Positions 34,901-39,689 of a DNA stretch of 64,000 nucleotides are shown one piece after another. Within the stretch, counting starts at the first letter, position 1. Every line of letters begins with the position of its first letter. Both the position numbers and the translations under genes were made by a program. Source of the stretch: Branchiostoma floridae (Eukaryota > Chordata > Leptocardii > Amphioxiformes > Branchiostomatidae); the NCBI RefSeq assembly GCF_000003815.2, contig NC_049988.1, positions 19,981,712 to 20,045,711 of the forward strand, written 5' to 3'. The notes below the pieces were generated by a model that made no database searches, had not been told where the DNA came from, and worked only from the letters and a program-made list of their open reading frames with translations.

Positions 34901-35880
34901 ATGTTGATGTATCCATACCTATAGATATCCACATATATGTGTTTAGTTGTACTGTAAATAGTTGTTATACATGTAGACCTTACGAAAGTCGCTGTACTTT
35001 TGTCGTGTCAATAAAGATTATCTAACGTTTACATGCCTCTTCCCTTTTTGGAAAACATGTATATACGAACTCACAGAGTAATTTACAGTGTCCTAAATTC
35101 ATAGTGGTACAGGTAAAATTTGTCTGGTGCAAGTAATCTTATCAAGTTACCTGCACCGGTGCAGAAATGCAGAATGCAGAAAAAAAGTATTTCGAGCCCT
35201 GCTACGTGCCGGGAAAGGCAAAACCGTGACCGTAATCTCGCGTTTTGTTGGCACGGACGCCCTTATAAGCCTGGCAGTGTTGGCGTTCTGCTGTAAGGGC
35301 GCTCAAAATAAAGGTCAGTCAGGAATATTGATATTAGATGAACCATGGGGCAAACATTGCCGTGGACAGCATTGCAGATTGCGTGGAGAATGGTCTCAAG
35401 CCGTGTTTGGGAAAAAATATCAAACCCATGGGGCCTTTGTTGACATTTTGGGATAATGTGTGGAGTGGAACGTTTAGAAAAGTGCTATAAAATCGATGGA
35501 AATAACAGTGCAAAAGATGCCAGTGTCATTTCAGGGTTCCCTTTCCAATTATGATTGTTAAAATGTAGGGATTATAACAATTAATCATTTTTGTTTTATC
35601 AAGAATTCTCTTCCAATCACGACAACCGAGGCAGTAACATTGTTATACAGCAATATTAATTATAAAGCCAACGACTACTCCAAAACCCCGTGAAGTTCAG
35701 AACCATTCAAAACGTCAGGCAACTTAAAACGACAAAAAAAACATGTATCTACTCACCGGGGCTTTCCTTTGGATTTCCAACAGTCGATCCTCCATCCAAA
35801 CTCACCAACATCAGAACACACGGCACAGCAATAGTCAACTTGGCCAACGACATAACAGATCCCGCTAGATTCCACCGCAT
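1537..35880 (-). CDS. PLXDC: PLXDC (plexin domain containing / TEM7-like) gene, 12 exons, 3' end outside the window
   Basis: This is a type I membrane protein of the PLXDC1/PLXDC2 family. In vertebrates these proteins are cell-surface receptors for PEDF and bind nidogen and cortactin. I joined twelve minus-strand exons (35757-35880, 11094-11236, 8033-8167, 7637-7706, 6845-6967, 5474-5527, 5199-5263, 3212-3311, 2844-2945, 2462-2543, 2160-2220, 1537-1986). Each has AG acceptors and GT donors, phases match at all eleven junctions, and the total is 503 codons. Order along the protein: signal peptide (about 1-35), short variable N-terminus, family core including SFDFPFYG (139-146) and [14 protein letters not shown], then [24 protein letters not shown], a cysteine-rich PSI module (about 306-350), a Ser/Thr/Pro-rich stalk, and a transmembrane helix (about 467-488). 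Human relatives are about 500-530 residues and end with roughly 50 cytoplasmic residues, of which about 15 are present here. Family assignment rests on remembered motifs, not a search. Whether it is the only PLXDC gene in the genome cannot be judged. Confidence 0.93.
2160..2220 (-). CDS. PLXDC: PLXDC exon 11: second half of the PSI module
   Basis: A 61-bp exon, residues 333-353, encoding [20 protein letters not shown]. It matches vertebrate RCSSGFDRxRQxWxDxGC. The acceptor is TTCTCCTGCAG. The donor is CAG/GTGTGC, weaker than the others in the gene. Phase 2 in and 0 out fit. Confidence 0.94.
2462..2543 (-). CDS. PLXDC: PLXDC exon 10: first half of the PSI module
   Basis: Residues 306-332 plus two bases. 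It encodes [20 protein letters not shown] followed by RWCPSLH. This is the plexin-semaphorin-integrin cysteine pattern typical of the family (C-x5-C-x2-C-x8-C-x2-C). The acceptor is CTACTTTCAG and the donor is CACAG/GTACCAG, phase 2 out. Confidence 0.95.
2844..2945 (-). CDS. PLXDC: PLXDC exon 9: [11 protein letters not shown] block
   Basis: Residues 272-305 plus one base, encoding [17 protein letters not shown] and then SAIVLSPLP. The vertebrate counterpart reads RRTIYEYHRVEL...SAVEMTPLPTC. The acceptor is CTGTTTCAG and the donor is CCGA/GTAAGC; the split codon completes as Thr with exon 10, restoring the conserved LPTC. Confidence 0.96.
3212..3311 (-). CDS. PLXDC: PLXDC exon 8: [13 protein letters not shown] block
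   Basis: Residues 239-271 plus one base. It starts with [18 protein letters not shown], matching vertebrate IP...ISSxxHPVKxGLSDAF. The acceptor is TTCCGCCAG and the donor is TCAG/GTAACT, phase 1 out. Confidence 0.95.
3360..4200. repeat. Tandem repeat array in PLXDC intron 7 (unit about 215-235 bp, four copies)
   Basis: Copies recur around 3365, 3575, 3800 and 4030. Shared pieces are TCACAACTAAACCAGCGG-like text, CATTRCAATTAAGATAA, and GAATACTTCATAGTCTGGCA-like text. Copies are clearly diverged. Short open frames inside are not genes. The rest of intron 7 (4201-5198) shows nothing recognisable. Confidence 0.75.
5199..5263 (-). CDS. PLXDC: PLXDC exon 7: FTFQ...DGRIIF strand pair
   Basis: A 65-bp exon, residues 217-238, encoding [20 protein letters not shown]. 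It matches the family pattern GSFTFQxxLxxDGRIxFxYK. The acceptor is AACTCGCAG and the donor is AAAAAG/GTAAGT, phase 0 out. Confidence 0.94.
5474..5527 (-). CDS. PLXDC: PLXDC exon 6: short strand of the extracellular core
   Basis: A 54-bp exon encoding [18 protein letters not shown] (residues 199-216) plus one base. It aligns with the vertebrate strand that reads NGTxxVVQWDHVxLQ. The acceptor is TTTTCTACAG and the donor is GAAG/GTAATT. The exon is short, but both phases (1 in, 1 out) fit its neighbours. Confidence 0.9.
5528..6844. other. PLXDC intron 5, no gene seen
   Basis: AT-rich intronic DNA. A GC-richer patch at about 5700-5850, with ATCATCATCATG at one end, resembles the 3' tail of a non-LTR retrotransposon in minus orientation, but I cannot name it. 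The other small introns (1987-2159, 2221-2461, 2544-2843, 2946-3211, 5264-5473, 7707-8032) show nothing notable. Confidence 0.4.
6845..6967 (-). CDS. PLXDC: PLXDC exon 5: [14 protein letters not shown] block
   Basis: Residues 158-198 plus one base of codon 199. It contains [18 protein letters not shown] and VVRYRDNG, near-identical to vertebrate PLXDC2 at this point. The acceptor is ATTTTTTCAG and the donor is AACG/GTAAGA. The variable part is the preceding GSTLSHSLA, where vertebrates have a longer segment ending in MLTATQY. Confidence 0.96.
6992..7075 (+). mobile_element. Copy of the ACTCAAGCAACTGG short repeat family
   Basis: It contains CAGACATCCAGGTAATA, then CTACTCAAGCAACTGGATAA, then GGAAACGGTCAGACGTTT. 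The same order of blocks recurs at 21108, 29590, 43584, 55408, 56500 and 62065, marking a dispersed non-coding element. It lies in PLXDC intron 4. Confidence 0.65.
7637..7706 (-). CDS. PLXDC: PLXDC exon 4: SFDFPFYG block
   Basis: Residues 135-157 plus one base. It encodes [19 protein letters not shown], the most diagnostic block of the PLXDC family, and includes a possible N-glycosylation site NIT. The acceptor is TGCTTTCCAG and the donor is AAAG/GTAGAT, phase 1 out. Confidence 0.95.
8033..8167 (-). CDS. PLXDC: PLXDC exon 3: start of the conserved ectodomain
   Basis: Residues 90-134, phase 0 to 0, with acceptor TTTTTTCCTCAG and donor AAA/GTAGGT. It opens with a Tyr/His-rich run ([14 protein letters not shown]) followed by [10 protein letters not shown]. 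This matches the position of the vertebrate segment NYY...RDLWVNID just before the SFDFPFYG block. The Tyr/His enrichment is stronger than I recall for vertebrate members. Confidence 0.92.
8850..9800. repeat. Higher-order tandem array in PLXDC intron 2 (150-bp units in a 300-bp dimer)
   Basis: Units share TTCTGGTAAGCC, GAGTAAAGG, GCATGATAAAAGTAGTTA and TGTGAACTA. Units near 8856 and 9156 resemble each other (TGATGCCGCTTCTGG) more than the ones near 9008 and 9310 (TGATGTTGCTTCTGG), so A and B types alternate. Later copies (about 9466, 9530, 9685) are shorter or more diverged. The remaining intron sequence (8168-8849, 9801-11093) shows no gene or recognised repeat. Confidence 0.75.
11094..11236 (-). 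CDS. PLXDC: PLXDC exon 2: variable N-terminal segment
   Basis: Residues 42-89 are encoded between acceptor TATACAG and donor GAG/GTAGGT. It reads as a basic, Ser/Gly-rich segment ([25 protein letters not shown]) with a possible N-glycosylation site NRT. The N-terminus before the conserved core differs strongly between PLXDC proteins, so low similarity is expected. Phase 1 in and phase 0 out fit exons 1 and 3. The clean open frame, splice sites and GC-rich composition against AT-rich flanks support it. Confidence 0.85.
11237..12277. other. Start of PLXDC intron 1, nothing recognised
   Basis: AT-rich, with chance open frames only. The same applies to 12472-13214, where nothing with coding character or repeat structure was seen. 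Confidence 0.4.
12278..12471. mobile_element. Short MITE with GGTCACATAGGTCGT terminal inverted repeats
   Basis: The left end is GGGCGCGGTCACATAGGTCG, and the right end reverse-complemented is GGGCGTGGTCACATAGGTCG. Length is about 194 bp with no coding capacity. Related copies are at 55486-55690 and, more diverged, at 54545-54900; all share CGTACGATTTTGATGC and the block ACAGAACCAACCAC or a variant of it. Confidence 0.75.
13215..13965. repeat. Tandem duplication (about 190-bp unit), second copy interrupted by a LINE
   Basis: Copy 1 spans about 13215-13400 and copy 2 about 13408-13537 plus 13908-13965. Shared landmarks are ACACGGTGGC followed by CACCGACCGGTAC, CTTCCCAT, ATGTTTAAGGCAT and AAGTCATGAATTTCC. 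The order in copy 2 is broken only by the inserted LINE end, so the duplication came first. Confidence 0.75.
13538..13907 (+). mobile_element. 3' end of a CR1/L2/Jockey-type LINE, with target-site duplication
   Basis: A 370-bp 5'-truncated insertion flanked by the direct repeat ACATGTACA (13529-13537 and 13908-13916). Positions 13551-13658 encode the last 35 residues of a reverse transcriptase, including [19 protein letters not shown], the usual C-terminal FPRxxxEWN motif, ending at a TGA. About 250 bp of 3' UTR follows, ending in a GAA-rich tail. Only a fragment: not functional. Confidence 0.85.
13966..17029. other. Intron 1 segment with little structure
   Basis: No exon or recognised element. 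A short tandem duplication of about 120 bp lies at 15680-15870 (shared GGTCATCCAT and CTTAAG blocks). Open frames near 16227-16555 occur on both strands and have no coding character. Confidence 0.4.
17030..18195. repeat. Tandem array of a roughly 298-bp unit, four copies
   Basis: Copies begin near 17030, 17341, 17639 and 17936, each with TCAACAGCATAAAGAAAACT or a variant and ending with ACATATCGCCCGGACTACC or a variant. The second and third copies differ at only a handful of positions, so they duplicated recently. The first is most diverged and the last is shortened. Minus-strand open frames of 73-79 codons recur because the unit recurs. Confidence 0.85.
18230..19655. repeat. Tandem array of a 420-460 bp unit, about three copies
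   Basis: The anchor AAAGTGGACGACTAGACAAT occurs at 18361, 18785 and 19245. Each copy also has CCGAGTAGAGCTAGAAA-like text, ATATATCA or ACATCACGAGGAT, a GTGCGCGTT-like block and CTGACTCCTCGCC-like text. Copies are diverged by small indels. Confidence 0.75.
20213..20341. repeat. AACC tetranucleotide microsatellite
   Basis: About 130 bp of CCAA repeats with interruptions. The open frame of Trp/Leu/Val/Gly repeats on the minus strand is an artefact. Flanking intron sequence 19656-20212 and 20342-21107 shows nothing recognised. Confidence 0.9.
21108..21195. mobile_element. Foldback copy of the ACTCAAGCAACTGG family
   Basis: The left half reads AGTAGTTACTCGAGCAACTG and the right half the inverse, GCTTGAGTAACTACTTTT, followed by GCGTATCTTATTACCTGGAT. 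It is a compact hairpin version of the family seen at 62065 and 56500. Confidence 0.7.
21250..21345 (-). mobile_element. SINE fragment (tRNA-derived family)
   Basis: It contains CACACCTGTGTAAAGCGAGG, AAGTGCCTTTCACAATGGCA and a degenerate B-box at the right end. The same tail is at 32530-32663. Surrounding sequence up to 22430 shows nothing else recognisable. Confidence 0.55.
22431..22770. repeat. Minisatellite, unit about 58 bp, six copies
   Basis: Units share AGTTTCCAAGATAAATCAAG, then ACATCAATCT and AGCCGAGGAG or variants. Two copies carry an extra TTTCAAGGAGTTGTTATT block, so there are two unit types. The next stretch (22771-23465) shows nothing recognised. Confidence 0.8.
23466..23655. 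mobile_element. Pogo/Tigger-like MITE
   Basis: Ends carry GTAGAAGCCAGTTAATTGCA on the left and, reverse-complemented, CAGTAGAAGCGGTTTAATTG on the right. Both also carry a CGGATAA.TGCAC block a little further in. A TA dinucleotide adjoins the right end. The GCAC-repeat ends are typical of pogo/Tigger TIRs. About 190 bp, non-coding. A related copy is at 38215-38329. Confidence 0.65.
23656..24748. other. Intron 1 segment; unassigned open frame
   Basis: A 108-codon minus-strand frame (23739-24065) and an overlapping frame in another register are both free of stops over about 150 bp, but neither resembles a family I know. A short direct repeat around ACTGTTGTAG occurs at 24121 and 24300. Nothing else seen. 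Confidence 0.3.
24749..25530. repeat. Tandem array of a roughly 195-bp unit, four copies
   Basis: AGCATACAATATCTGAAAAC (or near variant) recurs at 24749, 24943, 25143 and 25330. Each is followed by GGCAAGTAGCCCTGT and, later, CAGAAATAAAAAC-like and AAGATAAACATAGAA-like blocks. The next 790 bp (25531-26320) is AT-rich without a recognised feature. Confidence 0.85.
26321..28020. repeat. Satellite-like array of a roughly 165-bp unit, about ten copies
   Basis: Copies begin near 26321, 26485, 26652, 26814, 26980, 27130, 27290 (deleted), 27423, 27588 and 27751, with a decayed last one after 27880. Shared blocks are AGTGCTGACTGATATTGCTT, ACAGTGTTTTATCAGCGGTA, TTAGATATTATAGAGACGCT and ATACCGGGCAAG. 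The unit is stop-poor on both strands, which creates open frames such as 26164-26637 without any gene. Confidence 0.9.
28420..28441. repeat. Perfect 22-bp palindrome
   Basis: TCTAATTTACG followed directly by its exact reverse complement, with no spacer. It is AT-rich, in intron 1, with no other context. The surrounding 28021-28734 holds nothing else recognised. Confidence 0.7.
28735..29330. repeat. Tandem duplication, unit about 280 bp
   Basis: CAGGTGCACAGAGTCTGAA occurs at 28770 and 29050. GCGTCCTTTTT, ACGTGCGTGTGA-like, GTGCCAT, AAGACAAAGACCAAG and GTGACCATATCTATGAACCC follow in the same order in both copies. Confidence 0.8.
29348..29752 (-). mobile_element. tRNA-derived SINE interrupted by a second element
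   Basis: It matches the copy at 40661-40948 along its length: CGATCCAGTTTTAGCTCACT at the left, CAACCC then AGCGTGCATGTCG in the middle, and GACCGCTGACCACTGGAC with GCTACC at the right (tRNA-like head, minus strand). It is split by 29578-29691. Removing the insert and one copy of GGAACTCA restores the SINE order. Confidence 0.75.
29578..29691 (+). mobile_element. ACTCAAGCAACTGG-family element nested in a SINE, with 8-bp duplication
   Basis: The insert is flanked by GGAACTCA (29570-29577 and 29692-29699). It contains GTTAGACATCCAGGTAATA, AGTAGTTACTCAAGCAACTG and GGAAACGGTCAGACGTTTC. An 8-bp target duplication is typical of hAT-superfamily transposition, so this non-autonomous family is probably hAT-mobilised. 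Confidence 0.7.
29800..31584. other. Intron 1 segment with weak, decayed repeats
   Basis: Text around 30010-30060 and 30225-30280 shares GT(A/G)TTACTGTG, GAAGTAGAAGCTG and similar pieces, suggesting a very old tandem duplication. Otherwise AT-rich and featureless; no exon seen. Confidence 0.35.
31585..31985. repeat. Diverged tandem duplication, unit about 235 bp
   Basis: CTGTGTTCTCAC, GGATGCCCTRTGG-like text, GGCTGTAGC, CGGACAC, CTATCTGAACAT and GTGCTATC appear in the same order twice. The neighbouring stretches 31986-32529 and 32664-33359 show nothing else recognised. Confidence 0.65.
32530..32663 (-). mobile_element. tRNA-derived SINE
   Basis: Read on the minus strand, the head is GTGGCGCAGCGGCAGC (A-box-like) followed by AGTTCGATTCC (B-box). 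The body is GTGCCCTTTGGAAAGGCACC and the tail CAGGTGTAAATGAGTACC. The acceptor-stem halves do not pair, so this is not a tRNA gene. Confidence 0.75.
33360..34165. repeat. Tandem array of a 170-190 bp unit, four to five copies
   Basis: CAATAAATYCAACCMATAAATC and ACAAAACCTCTCAGGTTGAA-like blocks recur near 33536, 33727, 33896 and 34076, with TTTAAAGCTGATTTTGTC between them. Overlapping minus-strand open frames (33315-33768) are by-products. Confidence 0.8.
34258..35203. mobile_element. hAT-like non-autonomous element carrying an inserted LINE tail
   Basis: The ends are inverted: left GGGGCTCGAAATGCC, right (reverse-complemented) CAGGGCTCGAAATAC. CAGGGCTCGAAAT is a common hAT terminus. Both ends carry repeated TGCAGGTAAAATT-type blocks near 34310, 34475 and 35110. 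The interior from about 34605 to 35030 is a LINE fragment. Flanks at 34208 and 35202 share CTACGTG, GGAAAGG and AAA.CGTGA pieces, so the flanking DNA may be duplicated too. Confidence 0.6.
34611..35030 (+). mobile_element. LINE 3' fragment: reverse transcriptase C-terminus with zinc-knuckle-like motif
   Basis: An open frame (34611-34907) encodes a C-terminal piece with [18 protein letters not shown] (C-x2-C, then H and C), the cysteine/histidine motif that follows the reverse-transcriptase domain in several LINE families. About 120 bp of 3' UTR follows, ending TCAATAAAGATTATC. Upstream RT is missing, so it is a 5'-truncated dead copy. It is a different family from the LINE tails at 13538 and 51411. 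Confidence 0.7.
35757..35880 (-). CDS. PLXDC: PLXDC exon 1: start codon and signal peptide
   Basis: This exon encodes residues 1-41 plus one base of codon 42. The start ATG (35878-35880) is preceded by ACC, a good Kozak context. A second in-frame Met at residue 10 ([16 protein letters not shown]) could also start a normal signal peptide. A hydrophobic stretch from about residue 12 to 27 is followed by small residues (DGGSTVG), suggesting cleavage near 30-33. The donor is CCCG/GTGAGT, leaving phase 1, which fits exon 2. The link to exon 2 across a 24.5-kb intron is inferred from phase, strand and the expected position of a signal peptide; a transcript would settle it. Confidence 0.8.
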
Positions 35881-36345
35881 GGTCGCTGTGGCTCCTCTCC
35901 AGTGTGAGTTTTCACTATGGTCTTCCTTCTGTGTTGGTTATCACCGCGGACTCTCTCCTGTGATAGTTGTTACCGCTGTCTCTTATTGTCAGTCAATGTT
36001 ATCGCCGTGATTTCGTAAAAATGTTGGTAGTTACCATGGTCCCTTGCCGGTCTGGGTTATCACCGTGGTCGTCTCGTCAGTCTAGGTCGCCACCGTGGTT
36101 CTGTACTAGTGTCGGTGGTAACCGTGGTCCCTTAACTAATGTGGGTTTACACCATGATCCCTCAACCAGTGTGGGTAGTTATCTTGGTACCTTTCCTGTG
36201 CGGGTTATCGCCGTGGTCCCTCACCTGGTAGTTACTGTGTAGGTAGTCACCCTGGTGCCTTAACCAATTTGTTTGTCGCTGTGGTTCCGTACCAGTGTTG
36301 GTAGTAACCGTGGTCCCTCAACCAGTGCGGGTTGTCTCAGGTCCT
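35881..36345. repeat. Degenerate minisatellite (unit about 36 bp) forming the PLXDC 5' leader region
   Basis: About thirteen diverged copies of a unit containing CCGTGGTCCCT followed by CCAGTGTGGG. The array starts at the PLXDC start codon and runs upstream of the gene. Even the sequence just before the ATG (GAGCCACAGCGACC on the coding strand) resembles the repeat unit. Promoter and 5' UTR elements of PLXDC should lie in or beyond this array. No TATA box is evident. Regulatory use is inference. Confidence 0.6.
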
Positions 36346-36677
36346 GTCGCCAATGTGAGCATCCATCCGTCGTCTGTCCGCCAAGGTTGTTTCTACCCTA
36401 GACGACAAGAAGATATGTCAGTCTGTGAGACATGTAAATTGCGGCACTGGCGGCTCTCTGCCATTTGTGTAAAAGACCACTACTCTACATCCCCTCTCAT
36501 GTCATTAAGAGTATAAGGAGTATTAAGGGGGATGGCTATCCCGGGTACCGAGCTGTGAGATGTTGCTGAAGTGAGCGATACCACAGACTGGCACGACGGG
36601 AGAAGATGTGTCAGTAAAACTGATACAGGCTTCGGGCGAGCCCATTCTGAAGCAGGGGTGGTTGGGGACTTAATTTG

Positions 36678-37809
36678 GCTGGTGTGTTATGGTTAGGGCT
36701 TAAGTATGGCTAAGCATTGCAGACAGAATAACGTCCACGTCTGAGTATGAATTTGAAATTTCGGGAATCTAAGTTGTTCAAGTCCATTAATTGAAGTTAC
36801 CAGCTATAAATTTTATATATACTCCGCAAAAAAATATCGTCTTTTCTTGCATGTATCATTGTCTAGAATTGCATATTTCCAACCATAGGCTCCTATCACC
36901 TATTTGGCTCAATGACAATTTTGATATACGATTCAAGTAATGGTGATCTTTTTTTTTTTCAAATGAAGCATTAGATATATCTTTTTTTCCGAAATCTATA
37001 GCATCCGTAAAAAGAACAAACTACATCGTTTAGTGTAGGAATCAGTTATCATGATATTTTGTGAAAATATCAGACTTTTATGGAATCTAAATATATCTAT
37101 GCAAGTACATCTACAGTCACTGCACTCCTGATAGTACAATGATGAATGTGTTACAGTGGGAAGTATGCCGATAGGAAAAGACAGACGCTCCCACGCCAAG
37201 TAATAGCGTCCCGCAATCTATAAACCGGTTGGCCTTTCGAGCATGCACCAATCTAAATTGTGTCGCAATTGGGCTGGTGCGTTATGCGAGAAGGCTCAAG
37301 TATAGGCTGAGTATTGCAGACAGAATATAGTCCAGTCCTAAGTACGAATATGTAATTGGGGAATCTAAGTTTAAATCCATTGACTGAAGTTGCAAGCTAT
37401 AAATGTGATATTTACCCCACAGAAAGTATCGTCCTTTCTTGCATGTATAATCATTGTCTACTATTGCATATACAGTAGGCTCCTATCAACTTTTTGGCTA
37501 AATTTTCGATTCAAGTAATGATGATCTTTCTTTTTTCAAAAGACGCTTAAAAAACCTTTACTCCAAAATCTATAGTCTCTAAAATCTAGTTGTCATATTT
37601 TGTGAAAATATGAGACTTTTATGGAATCTGAATATATCTATGAAAGTACATCTACAGTCACTGCACTCCTGATAGTACAATGATGAATGTGTTACAGTGG
37701 AAAGTATGCCGATAGGAAAAGACAGACGCTCCCATGCCCAGTAATAGCGTTCCGCAATCTATAAACCGGATGGCCTTTCGAGCATGCACCAATCTAAATT
37801 GTGTCGCAA
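36678..37809. repeat. Tandem duplication of a 540-590 bp segment upstream of PLXDC
   Basis: Copy 1 spans 36678-37269 and copy 2 spans 37270-37809. Both end CGAGCATGCACCAATCTAAA. Both contain ATTGCAGACAGAATA, TTCTTGCATGTAT, TAGGCTCCTATCA, ATATATCTATG, CAGTCACTGCACTCCTGATA and GTATGCCGATAGGAAAAGAC. The smaller second copy carries several deletions. Confidence 0.85.
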
Positions 37810-38214
37810 TCCCTGCACGATCTCTCACCATATTTCTCTTCTGTGTGAGAGAGGAATGGAGTGATACTGTCTAATGTGGTTGCCGACTTTTGACTTCTTC
37901 GATTTTTTTCCGGTAGGGACCAAAAGAACATCTTCGCGACATTTGATTTCACATTGAGGGATGTACATAGCTTACGCATGTAATGCGACTGCTTATTTTT
38001 TTCTATATAAACCGATACTGATTTGATTATATGGATGGAAATCACGCAAGTATAAATTTTTGGCCGTTTCAACAGAAATAAAAGTTTTGAAACAAATTTT
38101 GAATCGCACAAAGCAGCTACAAAATGTGCAAATATATACCATAGATTGCAAAAAGAACGTTGAATGTCTACGATTCTCCTTGTGTTATGGTATTGCTAAA
38201 CCTTCCTGACCACT
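37810..38214. other. No feature seen
   Basis: AT-rich sequence with a 105-codon chance frame on the minus strand. The adjacent 38330-38822 and 39200-39590 stretches are equally without recognised content. Confidence 0.35.
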
Positions 38215-38329
38215 TATTAATGATTGCAATTATTAAAATGGACCGCACTTCCACGGGATTTTTGGTATCTCTTGCAATTAACAGAAGTGTGCGATTATAC
38301 ATAGTGCAATGAACTGGCTTCTACTGTTT
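38215..38329. mobile_element. Pogo/Tigger-like MITE, second copy
   Basis: The right end reverse-complemented begins CAGTAGAAGCCAGTTCATTG and continues with CGCACACTTCTGTTAA, matching the copy at 23466-23655 in reverse orientation. The left boundary is uncertain. Confidence 0.55.
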
Positions 38330-38814
38330 CGTGAAAATAACAACAGCCGGGGATTCAGCACTAAGGAAAGTACCCATGCGTCACCAATGGAGCTTGCATG
38401 AAGATGTATGTCTGTGGCATTTACATCAGCTCGTGATGTACGATTATCTATGGGGCACGTTCTTCAGAACATTCGTCTTGAGAAATATCTTGGCTGCCGT
38501 TGAAGATAAGGCAAGGAGAAGTACACGATATATCAGGGAATGGTATTATAGTTCTTGCATTGCGAAGAGTGTGCCTTTCACTGTTCGCTAGGGGCATGGC
38601 CAATGGCTGCCCATCTTAAAATGCCAAGTTAGCTTGATGCTTGCATATTGTGGCGGATGCTTTTAGAACGGAGAAGACTACATTTTAACTTAGTAGCTAC
38701 AACGTCATTTGCGACCATTACATACAGTTATAATTATTATCTCAAGTTAGTAGATTTAGAAAAAAGGTACCAAGAGCCTAAGACGAACCGAAGAGAACCA
38801 TAGGATAGCAAACG

Positions 38815-39130
38815 AAGTTCTACAAAAACAACTTGTTAGAATACCCATAGGTAAATAAGTCGTAAAGATCAAGTTGGGAGATTCAGAAAATACATGTAAA
38901 CCATGAGTCTTTGACCAGTTAGAGATAACTATAGTATAACAGACGCAGTTTTGTAAAAACAACTAGCTAGAACATCTATAAGTAAATGACTCGTCACGAT
39001 CAAGTTGGTATATTAAGAAATTACATGTATCAATAGTCTGTGACCAGCTAGAAAGAACTATACTATAACAGACGCAGTTGTCCAAAAACAACTTGTTAGA
39101 ATATCTATTAGTAAATGACTCGTGATCGAT
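38815..39130. repeat. Tandem repeat, unit about 130 bp, three copies
   Basis: AAAAACAACTTGTTAGAATA or a variant occurs at 38823, 38955 and 39081. TAAATGACTCGT, GATCAAGTTGG and ATAACAGACGCAGTT lie between, in constant order. Confidence 0.8.
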
Positions 39131-39589
39131 TCCGTGTTGGAGCTAAACGTGCGAACAAAACCGAGGTGATTCTTATTAAAGATTTTGGCCCGTGCCTTTT
39201 CACCGGGGATACAAATCAATTCAGCTTTAGCAGAAATAGTCGCAGAAATATACGGCCGTGTATCGATCCCTAATAAACACTAATTCAGTGAAACATCCCT
39301 GCCCTGTGGCTACCCGTATTTAACTTCCATCGGGTTCGTGGAAGGACAAGTTGCCGTAGGGACGTCTCAGAAGTAGGAGTACAGAAAATTAAGGTTCAAG
39401 CTCCAGGTCCGAACCTGATTGTCTGTGAACTTACAACACTAACTGTTTAGACCAAATCAACTGTGGAAACCTGTTAAAAATGACTGAGAATTCTACTCTA
39501 CTTTGCTTTTGTTATTGGTTTCGACCTGTAAGCCCATGTGAACGGCTGTATAATTTGAACGTTTTCCAATCGGTCCCAACATCCCGCCA

Positions 39590-39684
39590 ACTGATTTTTT
39601 TCAGATCCATTTTTTTTTTCCGGACCGGTCCAACACAAAAAAAATGGTTCTGTACCGGTTCACCTTAACGGTACCCACCCCTGC
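39590..39684. mobile_element. Fragment of the GGGTGGGTACC element family
   Basis: It ends GGTACCCACCCCT, with TACCGGTTCACC and GGACCGGTCC just inside. This is the inverse of the left end of the element at 44334. Non-coding. Confidence 0.5.
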
Positions 39685-39689
39685 TCAGA

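Noticed and set aside
35127-35456. 109-codon plus-strand frame containing [12 protein letters not shown], briefly suggesting a P-loop
   Set aside because: The first part lies in the end of the hAT-like element, and the rest has no ATPase motif order. The GKGKT string is not a proper Walker A.
35690-36010. 106-codon plus-strand frame over PLXDC exon 1
   Set aside because: Antisense to the signal-peptide exon and continuing into the minisatellite.
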